Made by a program: the position numbers and the translations under genes. The notes below the pieces were generated by a model, which was not told where the DNA came from, made no database searches, and worked only from the letters and a program-made list of their open reading frames with translations. 58,737 nucleotides of DNA from an uncultured Ruminococcus sp. (lineage in GTDB: Bacteria; Bacillota; Clostridia; Oscillospirales; Acutalibacteraceae), in contig CACYDP010000095.1 in the NCBI GenBank assembly GCA_902773135.1, positions 1 to 58,737 of the forward strand, in the 5' to 3' direction. The first letter of the stretch is position 1, and each line of letters begins with the position of its first letter. Positions 35,351-45,066 of this stretch are shown in pieces.

Positions 35351-36811
35351 TCAAATATTGGCACTGGATTGTACCGCATTCATTACCGCAAGGGCTTTAT
35401 TATAGGATTCCTCATATTCATTTTCGGGAATACTGTCCGCAACGATTCCGCCGCCTGCCTGCACATATACTTTATTGTCCTTTTTGACTGCCATTCTGAT
35501 GGCAATACAGGTATCAAGATTTCCCGAAAAATCCATATATCCCAATGCACCGCCGTAAATTCCTCTCGGACATTTTTCCAGTTCTTCAATAATTTCACAG
35601 GCACGTATTTTCGGAGCACCCGAGAGAGTTCCCGCCGGAAGAACACATTCAACAGCATCCAGTCCGTCTTTTTCTTCTCGTATATCGCCCTCGACCTGCG
35701 AACAGATATGCATAATTTTGGAATACCGGTGTATCATTTTATATTCGGTCACTTCAACCGTACCAAATTTCGAGATTCTTCCGAGATCGTTTCTTCCCAG
35801 ATCGACCAGCATATTATGTTCGGAAAGTTCCTTTTCATCGGCAAGAAGTCCCCGTTCCAGTTCCAGATCTTCTTTTTCTGTTTTTCCTCTCGGACGTGAA
35901 CCTGCCACAGGGAAAGTATACAATCTGCCGTTTCTCAGGCTGACCAATGTTTCGGGAGAAGTACTCATAAGTTCCTGACCGTCAATGCTCATATAAACCA
36001 TATAAGGTGATGGATTGGTCGTTCGGAGAACACGATAAGCATTGATCAGGCTGCCCTTGAAATCCGCTTCAAACCGGCGTGAAATAACTGCCTGAAAAAT
36101 ATCTCCGTCACGGATATATTCCTTTGTTCTTTCAATAACACCGCAGTATTCTTCTTTTGAAAAATTGCATTTGAATTCCGAATATTCAGGTTTTTCCGTT
36201 TTGGGCAGCGGTTCTTCCGAATTGATCAATTTGGCGATACGGTTAATGATGTCTTCTGCCAGATGATAATTGGTTTCGATATTATCATTTTTGATGTTGA
36301 CCGTGATATTGATTTTTTGTTTGAGATGATCGTAGGCAATCACTTTTTCAAAAAGCATCAAATCCAGATCGTTAAAATCTCCGCTGCTGATTTTCAGTTT
36401 TGGTTCGGCATAACCTATCATAGAATAGGAAAAATATCCCACAAAACCTCCTGTAAAAGGAGAATCGTCCGGACATTTCGGTGAGTGATAGTCTTTCAGA
36501 ATATCACGAACCACATCAAACGGCTTTGCGGTAGTCACAGTTTCTGTTTTTCCGTCCTTTTCCACAGTCAGTTTTTGGTTTTTACAAACAATATGCATAA
36601 TCGGGTCAAAACCGAGGAATGAATATCTTCCCCATTTTGTACCGTTTTCAACACTTTCGAGAAGAAAATAGCGGTTACTAATTCCCGAAATTCTTCTGAG
36701 AAGTGTAATCGGCGTAACAACATCCGCATAAAACTCCTTGGATACGGGAATGGTGTTGTATTGTTCTGACAATGATTTTACTGTTTCAAAATCGGGTTTT
36801 AACATATTCAT
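35351..36811 (-). CDS. trpE: anthranilate synthase component I
   Basis: A 486-residue chorismate-binding enzyme that, with TrpG, makes anthranilate. The catalytic C-terminal half contains FQAVISRRFE, STSPETLVS, RPRGKTEKED, ELSEHNMLVDLGRNDLG and AGTLSGAPKIRACE in order. The N-terminal half has LLESVE (about 50-55), part of the tryptophan feedback site. GGAGG lies 5 nt before the first ATG. It is the first gene of the operon behind a tryptophan T-box. Confidence 0.96.
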   Translation of the reverse strand: MNMLKPDFETVKSLSEQYNTIPVSKEFYADVVTPITLLRRISGISNRYFLLESVENGTKWGRYSFLGFDPIMHIVCKNQKLTVEKDGKTETVTTAKPFDVVRDILKDYHSPKCPDDSPFTGGFVGYFSYSMIGYAEPKLKISSGDFNDLDLMLFEKVIAYDHLKQKINITVNIKNDNIETNYHLAEDIINRIAKLINSEEPLPKTEKPEYSEFKCNFSKEEYCGVIERTKEYIRDGDIFQAVISRRFEADFKGSLINAYRVLRTTNPSPYMVYMSIDGQELMSTSPETLVSLRNGRLYTFPVAGSRPRGKTEKEDLELERGLLADEKELSEHNMLVDLGRNDLGRISKFGTVEVTEYKMIHRYSKIMHICSQVEGDIREEKDGLDAVECVLPAGTLSGAPKIRACEIIEELEKCPRGIYGGALGYMDFSGNLDTCIAIRMAVKKDNKVYVQAGGGIVADSIPENEYEESYNKALAVMNAVQSSANI

Positions 36812-36828
36812 CTTTACCTCCGTTATGA

Positions 36829-36872
36829 AGGGCTGTCTGAAAAATCAAAATATTTGTTTTTAGATACGCCCT
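36829..36872. repeat. 44-bp imperfect palindromic repeat, copy B (trpE leader)
   Basis: agggctgtctgaa...ttagatacgccct, 36/44 identical to the element at 9458-9501 and in the same orientation relative to the downstream minus-strand gene. It begins immediately after the T-run of the trp T-box terminator and lies in the trpE leader. Confidence 0.7.
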
Positions 36873-37170
36873 AAAAAATAAAAGACTTTTATCCCTCTGT
36901 GAAAAGGGACAAAAGTCTGAATCAACTTCTGCGGTACCACCCAAATTGATGAAAATACATCCGCTCATTTTACGTACTTACATACATAACTCTGCTGATA
37001 ACGGTCAGAGTTCCGTCGGCCATTACTTTCGCAAAAAAGCGATTTCCTGCCGCCCTTACGAGTCCATTCCATACAGGTTAAGCCACTGTCATCGCACCAA
37101 CCGACAGCTCTCTGAATGCATTGCCCGCATATACTACTCTCGTTCAACGGTTTTACTATTATCTGATGAT
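36873..37170 (-). promoter_or_regulatory. T-box riboswitch, tryptophan-specific (trp operon leader)
   Basis: The T-box core TGGGTGGTACCGC lies at 36931-36943. The specifier loop reads GAA-UGG-A, with UGG (Trp) at 37064-37066. The terminator pairs agacttttgtccct with agggataaaagtct (36883-36896 and 36905-36918, one mismatch) and is followed by a T-rich run (36873-36882). The leader should sense uncharged tRNA-Trp and control trpEGDCFBA. Confidence 0.93.
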
Positions 37171-37176
37171 AAACAA

Positions 37177-37205
37177 ATTATAAAACGGTTTTGTGCTTTT
37201 GTCAA
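37177..37205 (-). promoter_or_regulatory. consensus sigma-A promoter of the trp operon
   Basis: TTGACA (37200-37205), 17 bp, TATAAT (37177-37182) on the minus strand, both hexamers perfect, just upstream of the T-box. Confidence 0.88.
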
Positions 37206-37247
37206 TAGTTAATTTTAAAAAAGCACAGAAATCAATTTGGTCGGACA

Positions 37248-37284
37248 GTTTTCCCAGACCCCTTCCTAAGAGTCTGTTGAAAAC
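37248..37284 (-). terminator. hairpin after polC
   Basis: gttttc/gaaaac outer stem and cagaccc/gagtctg inner stem (one G-T pair) around an 8-nt loop, 67 bp past the polC stop. No U-run follows directly; one (CTTTTTT on the minus strand) comes about 25 nt later. Probable 3'-end structure or weak terminator. The rest of 37206-37351 holds nothing recognised. Confidence 0.45.
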
Positions 37285-37351
37285 CTCCGCACCGCACGGT
37301 ACAGATATGAAACAGGCTCTAAAACCGCTGCATTTTGTCATATTCTACTAC

Positions 37352-40300
37352 TTACAGCGAGAAGGTAAGCTGGCTGCTCTCGGGAAGGTCACCAAAAGCA
37401 CCTACGCCCCGCAGCAGTTCAATGACGGATTTGGAAACCTTGGCACGCTGCTGAAAATCTTCGATAGAGGTAAATTCCCCCTCTTTTTTGGCATCGGAAA
37501 GGCTTCTGGCAGCAGCTTCGCCCACGCCGGGCAGCGAAGAAAACGGGAGACGTATTTTATCATTTTCAATCAGAAATCGCTTGGCATCAGATTTGTAAAT
37601 ATTAACAGGCAGAAGTTCAATACCTCTTGCCAGCATTTCATTGACAATCTGCAATGTCGCATAAGAAGATTCGTCTTTCGCAGTGGCTTCTTTTTTCTGT
37701 ATTTTCAGATTGATTTCCTGCATTTTGTTTCTGACGGATTCTTTGCCTTTGCAGGCAACTGTCGCATCAAAATCATCACTTCTTACTGTAAAGTATGCTG
37801 CATAATATTCCTTTGGTTTATGTACCTTGTACCAGCCGAGCCGCAGTGTAGCAATCATATAGGCGGCTGCGTGAGCTTTCGGGAACATATATTTGATCTT
37901 CATACAGGAATCAATATACCATTGCGGTACATGATGGTCTTTCATTGCCTTGATATGTTCTTCGGTCAATAATTTTGTTGCATTGCCCTTACGGACGATT
38001 TCCATTATCTTAAATGCCATATCGGGTTCAAGCCCTTTATGCATCAGATAAACCATAATATTGTCACGAGTACCGATTACTTCCGAAATGGTACAGATCT
38101 TTTTTTCAATCAGGTCGGACGCATTGCCGATCCATACATCCGTACCGTGTGAAAGTCCCGAAACCTGAAGAAGATCGGAAAATGTTTTCGGCTGCGTATC
38201 GATCAGCATATGCCGCACAAAACTGGTTCCCACTTCGGGCAGCGAAAATGTTCCCGTTTCGGAATCAATTTCTTCGGGTGTCACACCGAGAGCCTTTGTA
38301 GAAGTAAACAGCGACATTACATCGGGGTCACTCATAGAAACATTCATCACATCGATTCCCGTATATTCCTCAAGATAATGATAAATAGTAGGAACATCGT
38401 GACCGAGTTCGTCCAGTTTACAAACCGTGTCGTGAATGGAATGAAAATCAAAATGAGTGGTGATAATATCGGTTTTCTGGTCGTTTGCCGGACGCTGAAT
38501 CGGACAGAATTCATAGATGTCATTCATTCTTGGTACAACCACCATACCGGCAGGGTGCTGTCCTGTTGTTCTTCTGATACCCGTACAGCCGTTTGCCAGC
38601 CGGAGTTCTTCGGCTTTGTTAACGCTTTTCCCTGTCAGTTCAGTATATTTTCTGACATAGCCGATAGCGGTTTTTTCTGCAACGGTTGCGATAGTACCCG
38701 CCTTAAACACATTTTCTTTTCCGAAAAGCTGTTCTGTATATCTATGGGAAAGCGTCTGGAATTCGCCGGCAAAGTTCAGGTCAATATCCGGTGTTTTATC
38801 TCCCTTGAAGCCCAGAAATGTTTCAAACGGAATATCATGACCGTCACGAATATAGTCTGCACCGCAGTTCGGACATTTTTTTTCGGGAAGATCAAATCCC
38901 GAACCGTAACTGCCGTCATCAAAAAATTCCGTATTCTGACATTTCGGACAAACATAATGAGGACAAAGCGGATTCACTTCCGATATACCGGACATCGTTG
39001 CTACAAAAGAGGAACCAACAGATCCTCTCGAACCGACAAGATAACCATGTTCGTTGGAATTAGCAACCAATTTTTGTGCTGTCATATACAAAACCGAAAA
39101 TCCGTTTTTGATAATGGAATTCAATTCTTTGTCGATTCTGGCTTTTACAATTTCCGGCAAAGGATCACCGTAAGTATTTTTGGCTCTTTCCCAGGTAATT
39201 CTTGTCAGATCTTCTTCCGCTCCCGGAATGAAAGGCGGAAAATTGCCTTTGGGTACGGCACGTATGCTTTCTACCATATCCGATATATAGTTGGTATTGC
39301 TGACCACCACTTCATAGGCTTTTTCTTTGCCGAGATAGGCAAACTCCCGGAGCATTTCTGCGGTCGTTCTGAAATAAAGCGGTGCCTGTTCTTCGGCATC
39401 ACTGAATCCCTGTGCGGTCATCAGTATCTTTCGGTATTCGCTTTCGTGAGGGTCCATAAAATGCACATCACAGGTCGCCACAACAGGAATATTCAGTTCT
39501 TCTCCGAGTCGGACAATGGTTTTGTTAAATTCTTGGAGTTCTTCCACACTTCCCACTGTCCCGTTTCGGTACATATACATATTGTTGCCGATCGGCTGTA
39601 TTTCAAGATAATCATAGAAAGAGGCAATACTTTTCAATTCTTCCCATTTTTTGCCCTCAACCACTGCTCTGAAAAGCTCTCCCGCTTCACAGGCACTGCC
39701 GATAATCAGACCGTCACGGTATTTCACCAGTTCTGATTTGGGAATCAGGGGCTTTTTATAAAAATAATTGATATGGGACATTGAAATCAATTTATAAAGA
39801 TTTTTCAGTCCTGCCTGATTTTTCGCAAGAATGATCTGATGAAACGATTTATAGGTTTTAAAATCGGCTTTTGGCAGGGCTTGATTGATTTGGGAAGTTT
39901 TTGCCACACCATAATCTTCGGACAATTTTTTCAGCATCACCTGAAAAATCCGTGCCAGCATCATCGCATCATCGCAGGCTCTGTGATGGTTAAAATTGCC
40001 GAGTTTCAGAAATTTTGCGATACTGTCCAGTTTATGTTTTGAAAGCTGAGAGAAAATGCCTCTGGAAATGGCAAGCGTATCAATATGAGTCAGAGTGTAT
40101 GGCAGACCGCATCTTTCTGCTGCTTCCTTCATAAACGAAGTATCAAAAGACGCATTGTGTGCTACAACGACCGCATTATCACCGCAGAAATCAAAAAAAC
40201 TTCTGACGGCCTGCTCTTCTGACGGTGCATCTGCCACCATATCATCGGTGATGCCTGTGATTTCCGTGATTTTTTCGGGAATATGTTTTTCGGGATTGAC

Positions 40301-41749
40301 AAAAGTAGAGAACGTTTCTTTGATTTCACCGTTCTTCAGTCTTACAGCACCGATTTCCGTGATTCGCTCTTTCTTTGGACTAAGCCCCGTCGTTTCAATA
40401 TCAAAAACGATGAATTCTCCGTCCAGCGGCTGCTCGGCACTGCCGACAACAGCAGTGGAGGACTCATCATTGATAAAATAGGCTTCCACACCATAAATAA
40501 TTTTAAAATCGCCGCCTTTTTTGCGGATAGCATCACAGGCATTCATAGCATCAGGATATGCCTGTGCCACGCCGTGATCCGTAATTGCTATGGAGGGCAT
40601 TCCCCAGGAATAAGCTCTTTTGACAAGATCGCCGGCATTTGTGACACCGTCCATTGCCGACATATTGGTATGAAGATGAAGTTCCACTCTTTTCTTCTCG
40701 GCATTATCCACTACTTTCTGCATAGCAACGGTACTGATGTCATCGGCAAGAACATTAACATCGTGTTCGTAGTTATCATATTGGGCTTTTCCTCTGACAA
40801 GAACTGCCATTCCTTTTTTCAAGTCCAGAATACCTTTGCATTTTTCATTCGCCGCAATCACTTTCACAGTAATGGAACCTGTAAAATCGGTCAGCATCAT
40901 CGAAATAATTTTCTTTTTATTGTCACGGGTATCTCTGGCATCAATCGAAAATACCTGTCCCCAGAACACAATTCTGCCCGATTCCTGTGTAACATTTTTC
41001 AGAGGAAACAACTCTCCCCTGATCGTCCCGCCATATATAGGATTGGCACTTTCATATATCACAGACGGCATCAGACTGCTGCCTTCACGGATTTCGATTT
41101 CCGCAATTTCAGCAGAAACGGATTTCGGCTGCTTTGGTGCAAATTTGGCTTTATGGTCAGCACCGGCTTTCATCATACTTTCATACTGTTCATTCTCTGC
41201 GATCTGAGCCTCACGAAGTGCTTGTTCTTCATTGATTTTCTGATGTTCGATATACACCTGGCTTTCGGTATCAATACTCAGGATTCCGTTATATCGAACA
41301 TTGACAGATAAACCAAATTCCTCGTGAATCAATTGAGCAAGATTTTGACCGAATTTCTGTTGATCGAGTATCTCTTTGCCGCCGTGCTGAAGTGTAATGA
41401 CCAGTTCATTGTCTTTCAGTTCGGCCGTTGATTCATTCAGTGTACCGTTGAGCGTGGCATATCTTCTTTTCATTTCAAGAATCAGATCATCATAGTAATC
41501 GATATGAAATAAACTGCTGTCATAGCGTGGGTGAATCAGACATTTGGATAAATTCAGCAAACTTGTTCTGATGATAGTTTCCGCCTCAAACAAAGCTGTT
41601 CGCTCTGCCATTTGACTGCATTTTACGAAAATATCCATGGTACGCATTACGGAGTCTATTTTGACTGTCAGAATCTCACTCTGAGCAATGCTTTCGGGCA
41701 GTTTGTCCGCATCTGTATAATTTTTAAAAAAATCCGAAAATGTTTTCAA
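37352..41749 (-). CDS. polC: DNA polymerase III alpha subunit, PolC type
   Basis: A 1465-residue replicative polymerase of low-GC Firmicutes. Order: N-terminal domain; OB fold (about 240-335); PHP domain starting ELHLHTNMSAMDG (about 355); inserted 3'-5' exonuclease with FIVFDIETTGL (DEDD Asp/Glu, about 448-458) and the distal HRACDDAMM; rest of PHP; zinc ribbon CPKC...CPNC (about 925-955); polymerase with TPDIDLNFAGEF (catalytic Asp pair, about 982); fingers; and the C-terminal duplex-binding helix-hairpin-helix. The start is TTG with AAGGAAG 6-7 nt upstream. It is the last gene of the uppS-cdsA-dxr-rseP-ispG-polC run. Confidence 0.97.
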   Translation of the reverse strand: MKTFSDFFKNYTDADKLPESIAQSEILTVKIDSVMRTMDIFVKCSQMAERTALFEAETIIRTSLLNLSKCLIHPRYDSSLFHIDYYDDLILEMKRRYATLNGTLNESTAELKDNELVITLQHGGKEILDQQKFGQNLAQLIHEEFGLSVNVRYNGILSIDTESQVYIEHQKINEEQALREAQIAENEQYESMMKAGADHKAKFAPKQPKSVSAEIAEIEIREGSSLMPSVIYESANPIYGGTIRGELFPLKNVTQESGRIVFWGQVFSIDARDTRDNKKKIISMMLTDFTGSITVKVIAANEKCKGILDLKKGMAVLVRGKAQYDNYEHDVNVLADDISTVAMQKVVDNAEKKRVELHLHTNMSAMDGVTNAGDLVKRAYSWGMPSIAITDHGVAQAYPDAMNACDAIRKKGGDFKIIYGVEAYFINDESSTAVVGSAEQPLDGEFIVFDIETTGLSPKKERITEIGAVRLKNGEIKETFSTFVNPEKHIPEKITEITGITDDMVADAPSEEQAVRSFFDFCGDNAVVVAHNASFDTSFMKEAAERCGLPYTLTHIDTLAISRGIFSQLSKHKLDSIAKFLKLGNFNHHRACDDAMMLARIFQVMLKKLSEDYGVAKTSQINQALPKADFKTYKSFHQIILAKNQAGLKNLYKLISMSHINYFYKKPLIPKSELVKYRDGLIIGSACEAGELFRAVVEGKKWEELKSIASFYDYLEIQPIGNNMYMYRNGTVGSVEELQEFNKTIVRLGEELNIPVVATCDVHFMDPHESEYRKILMTAQGFSDAEEQAPLYFRTTAEMLREFAYLGKEKAYEVVVSNTNYISDMVESIRAVPKGNFPPFIPGAEEDLTRITWERAKNTYGDPLPEIVKARIDKELNSIIKNGFSVLYMTAQKLVANSNEHGYLVGSRGSVGSSFVATMSGISEVNPLCPHYVCPKCQNTEFFDDGSYGSGFDLPEKKCPNCGADYIRDGHDIPFETFLGFKGDKTPDIDLNFAGEFQTLSHRYTEQLFGKENVFKAGTIATVAEKTAIGYVRKYTELTGKSVNKAEELRLANGCTGIRRTTGQHPAGMVVVPRMNDIYEFCPIQRPANDQKTDIITTHFDFHSIHDTVCKLDELGHDVPTIYHYLEEYTGIDVMNVSMSDPDVMSLFTSTKALGVTPEEIDSETGTFSLPEVGTSFVRHMLIDTQPKTFSDLLQVSGLSHGTDVWIGNASDLIEKKICTISEVIGTRDNIMVYLMHKGLEPDMAFKIMEIVRKGNATKLLTEEHIKAMKDHHVPQWYIDSCMKIKYMFPKAHAAAYMIATLRLGWYKVHKPKEYYAAYFTVRSDDFDATVACKGKESVRNKMQEINLKIQKKEATAKDESSYATLQIVNEMLARGIELLPVNIYKSDAKRFLIENDKIRLPFSSLPGVGEAAARSLSDAKKEGEFTSIEDFQQRAKVSKSVIELLRGVGAFGDLPESSQLTFSL

Positions 41750-41770
41750 ACCAATCTTCCTTTACTCACG

Positions 41771-42820
41771 TTAAAGACTTTCTATTTCTTCCACCAAAGC
41801 ATTTAAAAGCTGATCCTCGGGAACTTTCCGTACAATTTCGCCTTTTTTGAAAATCAATCCCTGATTATTTCCACCTGCAATGCCTATATCAGCTTCTCTG
41901 GCCTCTCCCGGACCATTTACGGCACAGCCCATTATCGCAACAGTAATATTTTTCTTACAGTTTTTCAGACGTTCTTCTGCTTCTTTCGCAATATCTATCA
42001 GATTGATTCTGGTTCTTCCGCAGGTCGGGCAGGAAATAAATTTGATACCCTCATCATTCAGGCACAGTGCTTTCAGTATATCTTTGGCGGCATACACTTC
42101 TTTCACCGGTTCATCGGTCAGTGATACACGTATGGTATCTCCGATCCCCTTGAGCAGAAGTGAACCGATTCCTATTGAAGATTTAATGATTCCCATTCTT
42201 TCCGTGCCTGCTTCGGTGACACCGAGATGAAGAGGATAACTGCATTTTTCGGCTGCAATGCTGTATGCTCTGTTCATAAAATCTACGTTTGACGATTTCA
42301 TCGAAAGAACAATATTGTCAAAATCAAACTTTTCCAGCAAAGAAGCATGATAAAGTGCACTGTCACACAATGCTTCGGGGGTCGGTTTACCGTATTTTTC
42401 GAGTATGTGTTTTTCCAGAGAACCGGAATTGACACCTATTCTGATGGGAATATTTTTTTCTCTGCATATATCCGCTACTTGTTTGACACGGCTGTCATCA
42501 CCGATATTGCCGGGATTAATACGAATTTTATCGATGCCGGCATTGGCAGCTTCCAAAGCGATTCTGTAATCAAAGTGAATGTCCGCAACCAATGGTATGT
42601 GCAGTTCCTTTTTAATGGCCGGTATCAGTCGTACCGCCTCCCTGTCCGGAACGGCAATCCGCACAATGTCACAGCCTGCCTGTTCCAACTCCAGTGCCTG
42701 TCGGACACTGTTTTCTATATCGGTCGAAGGAACATTCAGCATAGACTGTACAGAAATTTTGGCATCTCCGCCGATAGACAGATTGCCTGCCTTGACTGTT
42801 TTGGTTTTTCTTCTGTCCAT
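41771..42820 (-). CDS. ispG: 4-hydroxy-3-methylbut-2-en-1-yl diphosphate synthase
   Basis: A 349-residue [4Fe-4S] enzyme of the MEP isoprenoid pathway. The N-terminal TIM barrel has the family start V-x-x-G-x-L-x-I-G-G and VQSMLNVPSTD. The C-terminal part carries the three cluster cysteines in ISCPTCGR and MGCAVNGPGEAREADIG. GGGAGAGGA precedes the ATG. It follows rseP by 15 bp. Confidence 0.96.
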   Translation of the reverse strand: MDRRKTKTVKAGNLSIGGDAKISVQSMLNVPSTDIENSVRQALELEQAGCDIVRIAVPDREAVRLIPAIKKELHIPLVADIHFDYRIALEAANAGIDKIRINPGNIGDDSRVKQVADICREKNIPIRIGVNSGSLEKHILEKYGKPTPEALCDSALYHASLLEKFDFDNIVLSMKSSNVDFMNRAYSIAAEKCSYPLHLGVTEAGTERMGIIKSSIGIGSLLLKGIGDTIRVSLTDEPVKEVYAAKDILKALCLNDEGIKFISCPTCGRTRINLIDIAKEAEERLKNCKKNITVAIMGCAVNGPGEAREADIGIAGGNNQGLIFKKGEIVRKVPEDQLLNALVEEIESL

Positions 42821-42835
42821 TATTTTCCTCTCCCA

Positions 42836-43891
42836 TCATGCCACAAGACGTATTACATCATTAACAGATACGATGACCATAAATATTAAGAGCAACGCCA
42901 TTCCCGCTGCGTGAATATAAGCCTCGATTTCCGGCTTAATACGTTTTCTCCTGATTGCTTCAATAATCAGAAAAACAAATCTGCCTCCGTCAAGTGCCGG
43001 AAGCGGAAGAAGATTCACGACACCAAGATTGACCGTGATGATCGTCATTACATAAATCAGATTGCTCAGACCGTCCCAGAAACTCACGGCAAGACCCGAA
43101 GCCGCCGCCTGAGAAATAGCACTTGTCATTCCTATGGGACCTGCTACCTCATTGAATCCGAACTGACCCGTGATTAGTCCGAAAAGGCTTGCCCATACCA
43201 TTTTTACCATTGAAACCGTAGACTTAAACGTCTGGCTGATCAATGTACCGAAATTATTTTCTATCGGATCAACTTTAAAGTCAAGCTGTATAATTTCTTT
43301 TCCATCTTTTTCAACCGTTCCGAATTGGACATCAATGTCTTTGAGTTTGCCGTTGCGGAGAACTGTCATTGTCATTTCATTGGACTGTGCCGTTGCAAGT
43401 GCAAAACTGAGATCCGTTGAAGTGAGTATGCCGTATCCGTTGACCTTTTTGATTTCATCTCCCACTTTTAATGACTGTGAAGACGGTGCATTTTCAGAAA
43501 ATACCGATACCGTGGTCGAAGCGAAGTATTGATTCGGAATCAGTGTTATCATCATTAACACAAAACCGAGAATGATATTCATAACAGCACCGGCAACGAC
43601 AATGATCATTCTCTGCCATACAGGTTTATTGGAAAATGCACGCTGGTCACTGCTATCCTCATCTTCGCCCTCCATCGCACAGAATCCGCCTATCGGAAAC
43701 AGACGGAGCGAATATAATGTTTCACCTTTTTGAAATTTAATGATTTTCGGTCCCATTCCCAATGCAAATTCATTCACTTTAACGCCGCATTTCTTCGCCG
43801 TAATAAAGTGTCCGAACTCGTGAAGAAATATGATAAGCTCAAAAATCAAAATACCTATGATAATCAATAATGCAGTTTCTATCAGAATCAT
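42836..43891 (-). CDS. rseP: site-2 intramembrane metalloprotease RseP/RasP
   Basis: A 351-residue membrane protease that cleaves anti-sigma factors, signal peptides and FtsL in relatives. The zinc motif HEFGH is at residues 24-28 in the first membrane segment. One PDZ domain (about 115-200) contains KVGDEIKKVNGYGI. The LDGG motif (NLLPLPALDGGR) in the third membrane segment supplies the metal-binding Asp. The ATG at 43891 directly abuts an AAGGAG site, an unusual spacing. No better start is seen, and the dxr stop lies only 7 bp upstream. Confidence 0.92.
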   Translation of the reverse strand: MILIETALLIIIGILIFELIIFLHEFGHFITAKKCGVKVNEFALGMGPKIIKFQKGETLYSLRLFPIGGFCAMEGEDEDSSDQRAFSNKPVWQRMIIVVAGAVMNIILGFVLMMITLIPNQYFASTTVSVFSENAPSSQSLKVGDEIKKVNGYGILTSTDLSFALATAQSNEMTMTVLRNGKLKDIDVQFGTVEKDGKEIIQLDFKVDPIENNFGTLISQTFKSTVSMVKMVWASLFGLITGQFGFNEVAGPIGMTSAISQAAASGLAVSFWDGLSNLIYVMTIITVNLGVVNLLPLPALDGGRFVFLIIEAIRRKRIKPEIEAYIHAAGMALLLIFMVIVSVNDVIRLVA

Positions 43892-43898
43892 CTCCTTA

Positions 43899-45044
43899 TC
43901 ATCGCTGACACAGGATTTCTTGTCTGGTTTCTCTGTCTGCTTCAAGAATATCCTGCAAACTTATTGTTTCGTTGCGGCTGCTAAAATTTTCCACCGCTTT
44001 TCCCACTATATCGGGAATATCCAAAAATCCGATTTTTCTTTCCAAAAACATCTGAACAGCAGCTTCATTTGCAGCATTTGCCACTGCCGGATATAAGCCG
44101 CCTTTTCGGAGTGCTCTGCGGCATATCTCCAGACACTCAAACGTATCGTTATCGGGCGGATAAAAGCTCAGCTTGGCTATTTCCGTGAGATCAAGTTCCT
44201 TGACAGGTGACGGAAGCCTTTCCGGATAGGTAAGGGCATATTGTATCGGCACACGCATATCCGCAGTTCCCAGCTGAGCGATCACGGCATTATCTTTCAG
44301 CTGTATCATAGAATGAATGATACTTTCACGATGAACCACCACATCAATCTTTTCATCGCCGACATCAAACAGCCATGATGCTTCAATCACTTCCAGACCT
44401 TTATTCATCATTGTAGCGGAATCAATGGTAATTTTAGCACCCATATTCCAGTTGGGGTGTTTTAAGGCATCTTCTACTGTCACATTTTTCAGTTCCTCTT
44501 TGGATTTTCCGAAAAAAGCCCCTCCCGATGCTGTAATAATCAATTTTTTCAATGCATTGTCGGGACAGCCCTGCAAACACTGAAAAATGGCCGAATGTTC
44601 GCTGTCAACAGGATACAGCTGAACCGAATGTTTTTTTAGTTCCGATTTCACAATACTCCCGCCGGCAACCAATGTTTCTTTATTGGCAAGTGCCACATTT
44701 TTTCCTGCTTCTATGGCAGAAAGGGTCGGCAGCAGTCCTGCCACTCCCACAACAGCATTAACAACGGTATCGGCACCGGCAATCTGAGCCGCCTCCGTCA
44801 TACCGTTTTTGCCACTGACAACCTTAGTCGATGTATCTGCAATGGATATTTTGAATTGTTTGGCACGCTCTTCGTTGACAACACAAACCAGCTCCGGATG
44901 AAATTCTCTTACCTGCTGTTCAAGAATATCGGTACGGGTATTGGCAGTCAATGCTTTGACCCCGATATGATGCATTCTTGCAACGTCAAGGGTCTGTTTT
45001 CCAATAGAACCTGTTGCACCAAGCAGTGATATATTTTTTGTCAA
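43899..45044 (-). CDS. dxr: 1-deoxy-D-xylulose 5-phosphate reductoisomerase
   Basis: A 381-residue NADPH enzyme, the second step of the MEP pathway (IspC). It starts with the nucleotide fold SLLGATGSIGKQTLD. The substrate/metal residues lie in VDSEHSAIFQCL (about 143-154) and in ASGGAFF and NMGAKITIDSATMMNKGLE. The start is TTG, with GGAG 9 nt upstream; no in-frame ATG lies near. With ispG, uppS and cdsA it forms an isoprenoid/lipid carrier cluster. Confidence 0.96.
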   Translation of the reverse strand: MTKNISLLGATGSIGKQTLDVARMHHIGVKALTANTRTDILEQQVREFHPELVCVVNEERAKQFKISIADTSTKVVSGKNGMTEAAQIAGADTVVNAVVGVAGLLPTLSAIEAGKNVALANKETLVAGGSIVKSELKKHSVQLYPVDSEHSAIFQCLQGCPDNALKKLIITASGGAFFGKSKEELKNVTVEDALKHPNWNMGAKITIDSATMMNKGLEVIEASWLFDVGDEKIDVVVHRESIIHSMIQLKDNAVIAQLGTADMRVPIQYALTYPERLPSPVKELDLTEIAKLSFYPPDNDTFECLEICRRALRKGGLYPAVANAANEAAVQMFLERKIGFLDIPDIVGKAVENFSSRNETISLQDILEADRETRQEILCQR

Positions 45045-45066
45045 TTTCTACGTCTCCTTTCATTCC

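Noticed and set aside
37193-37972. 259-codon plus-strand frame covering the polC end and adjacent gap
   Set aside because: Most of it is antisense to polC and it lacks a ribosome site.
38210-39736. 508-codon open frame on the plus strand
   Set aside because: It lies fully antisense to polC, has no family features and no ribosome site; it is a product of codon bias in polC.
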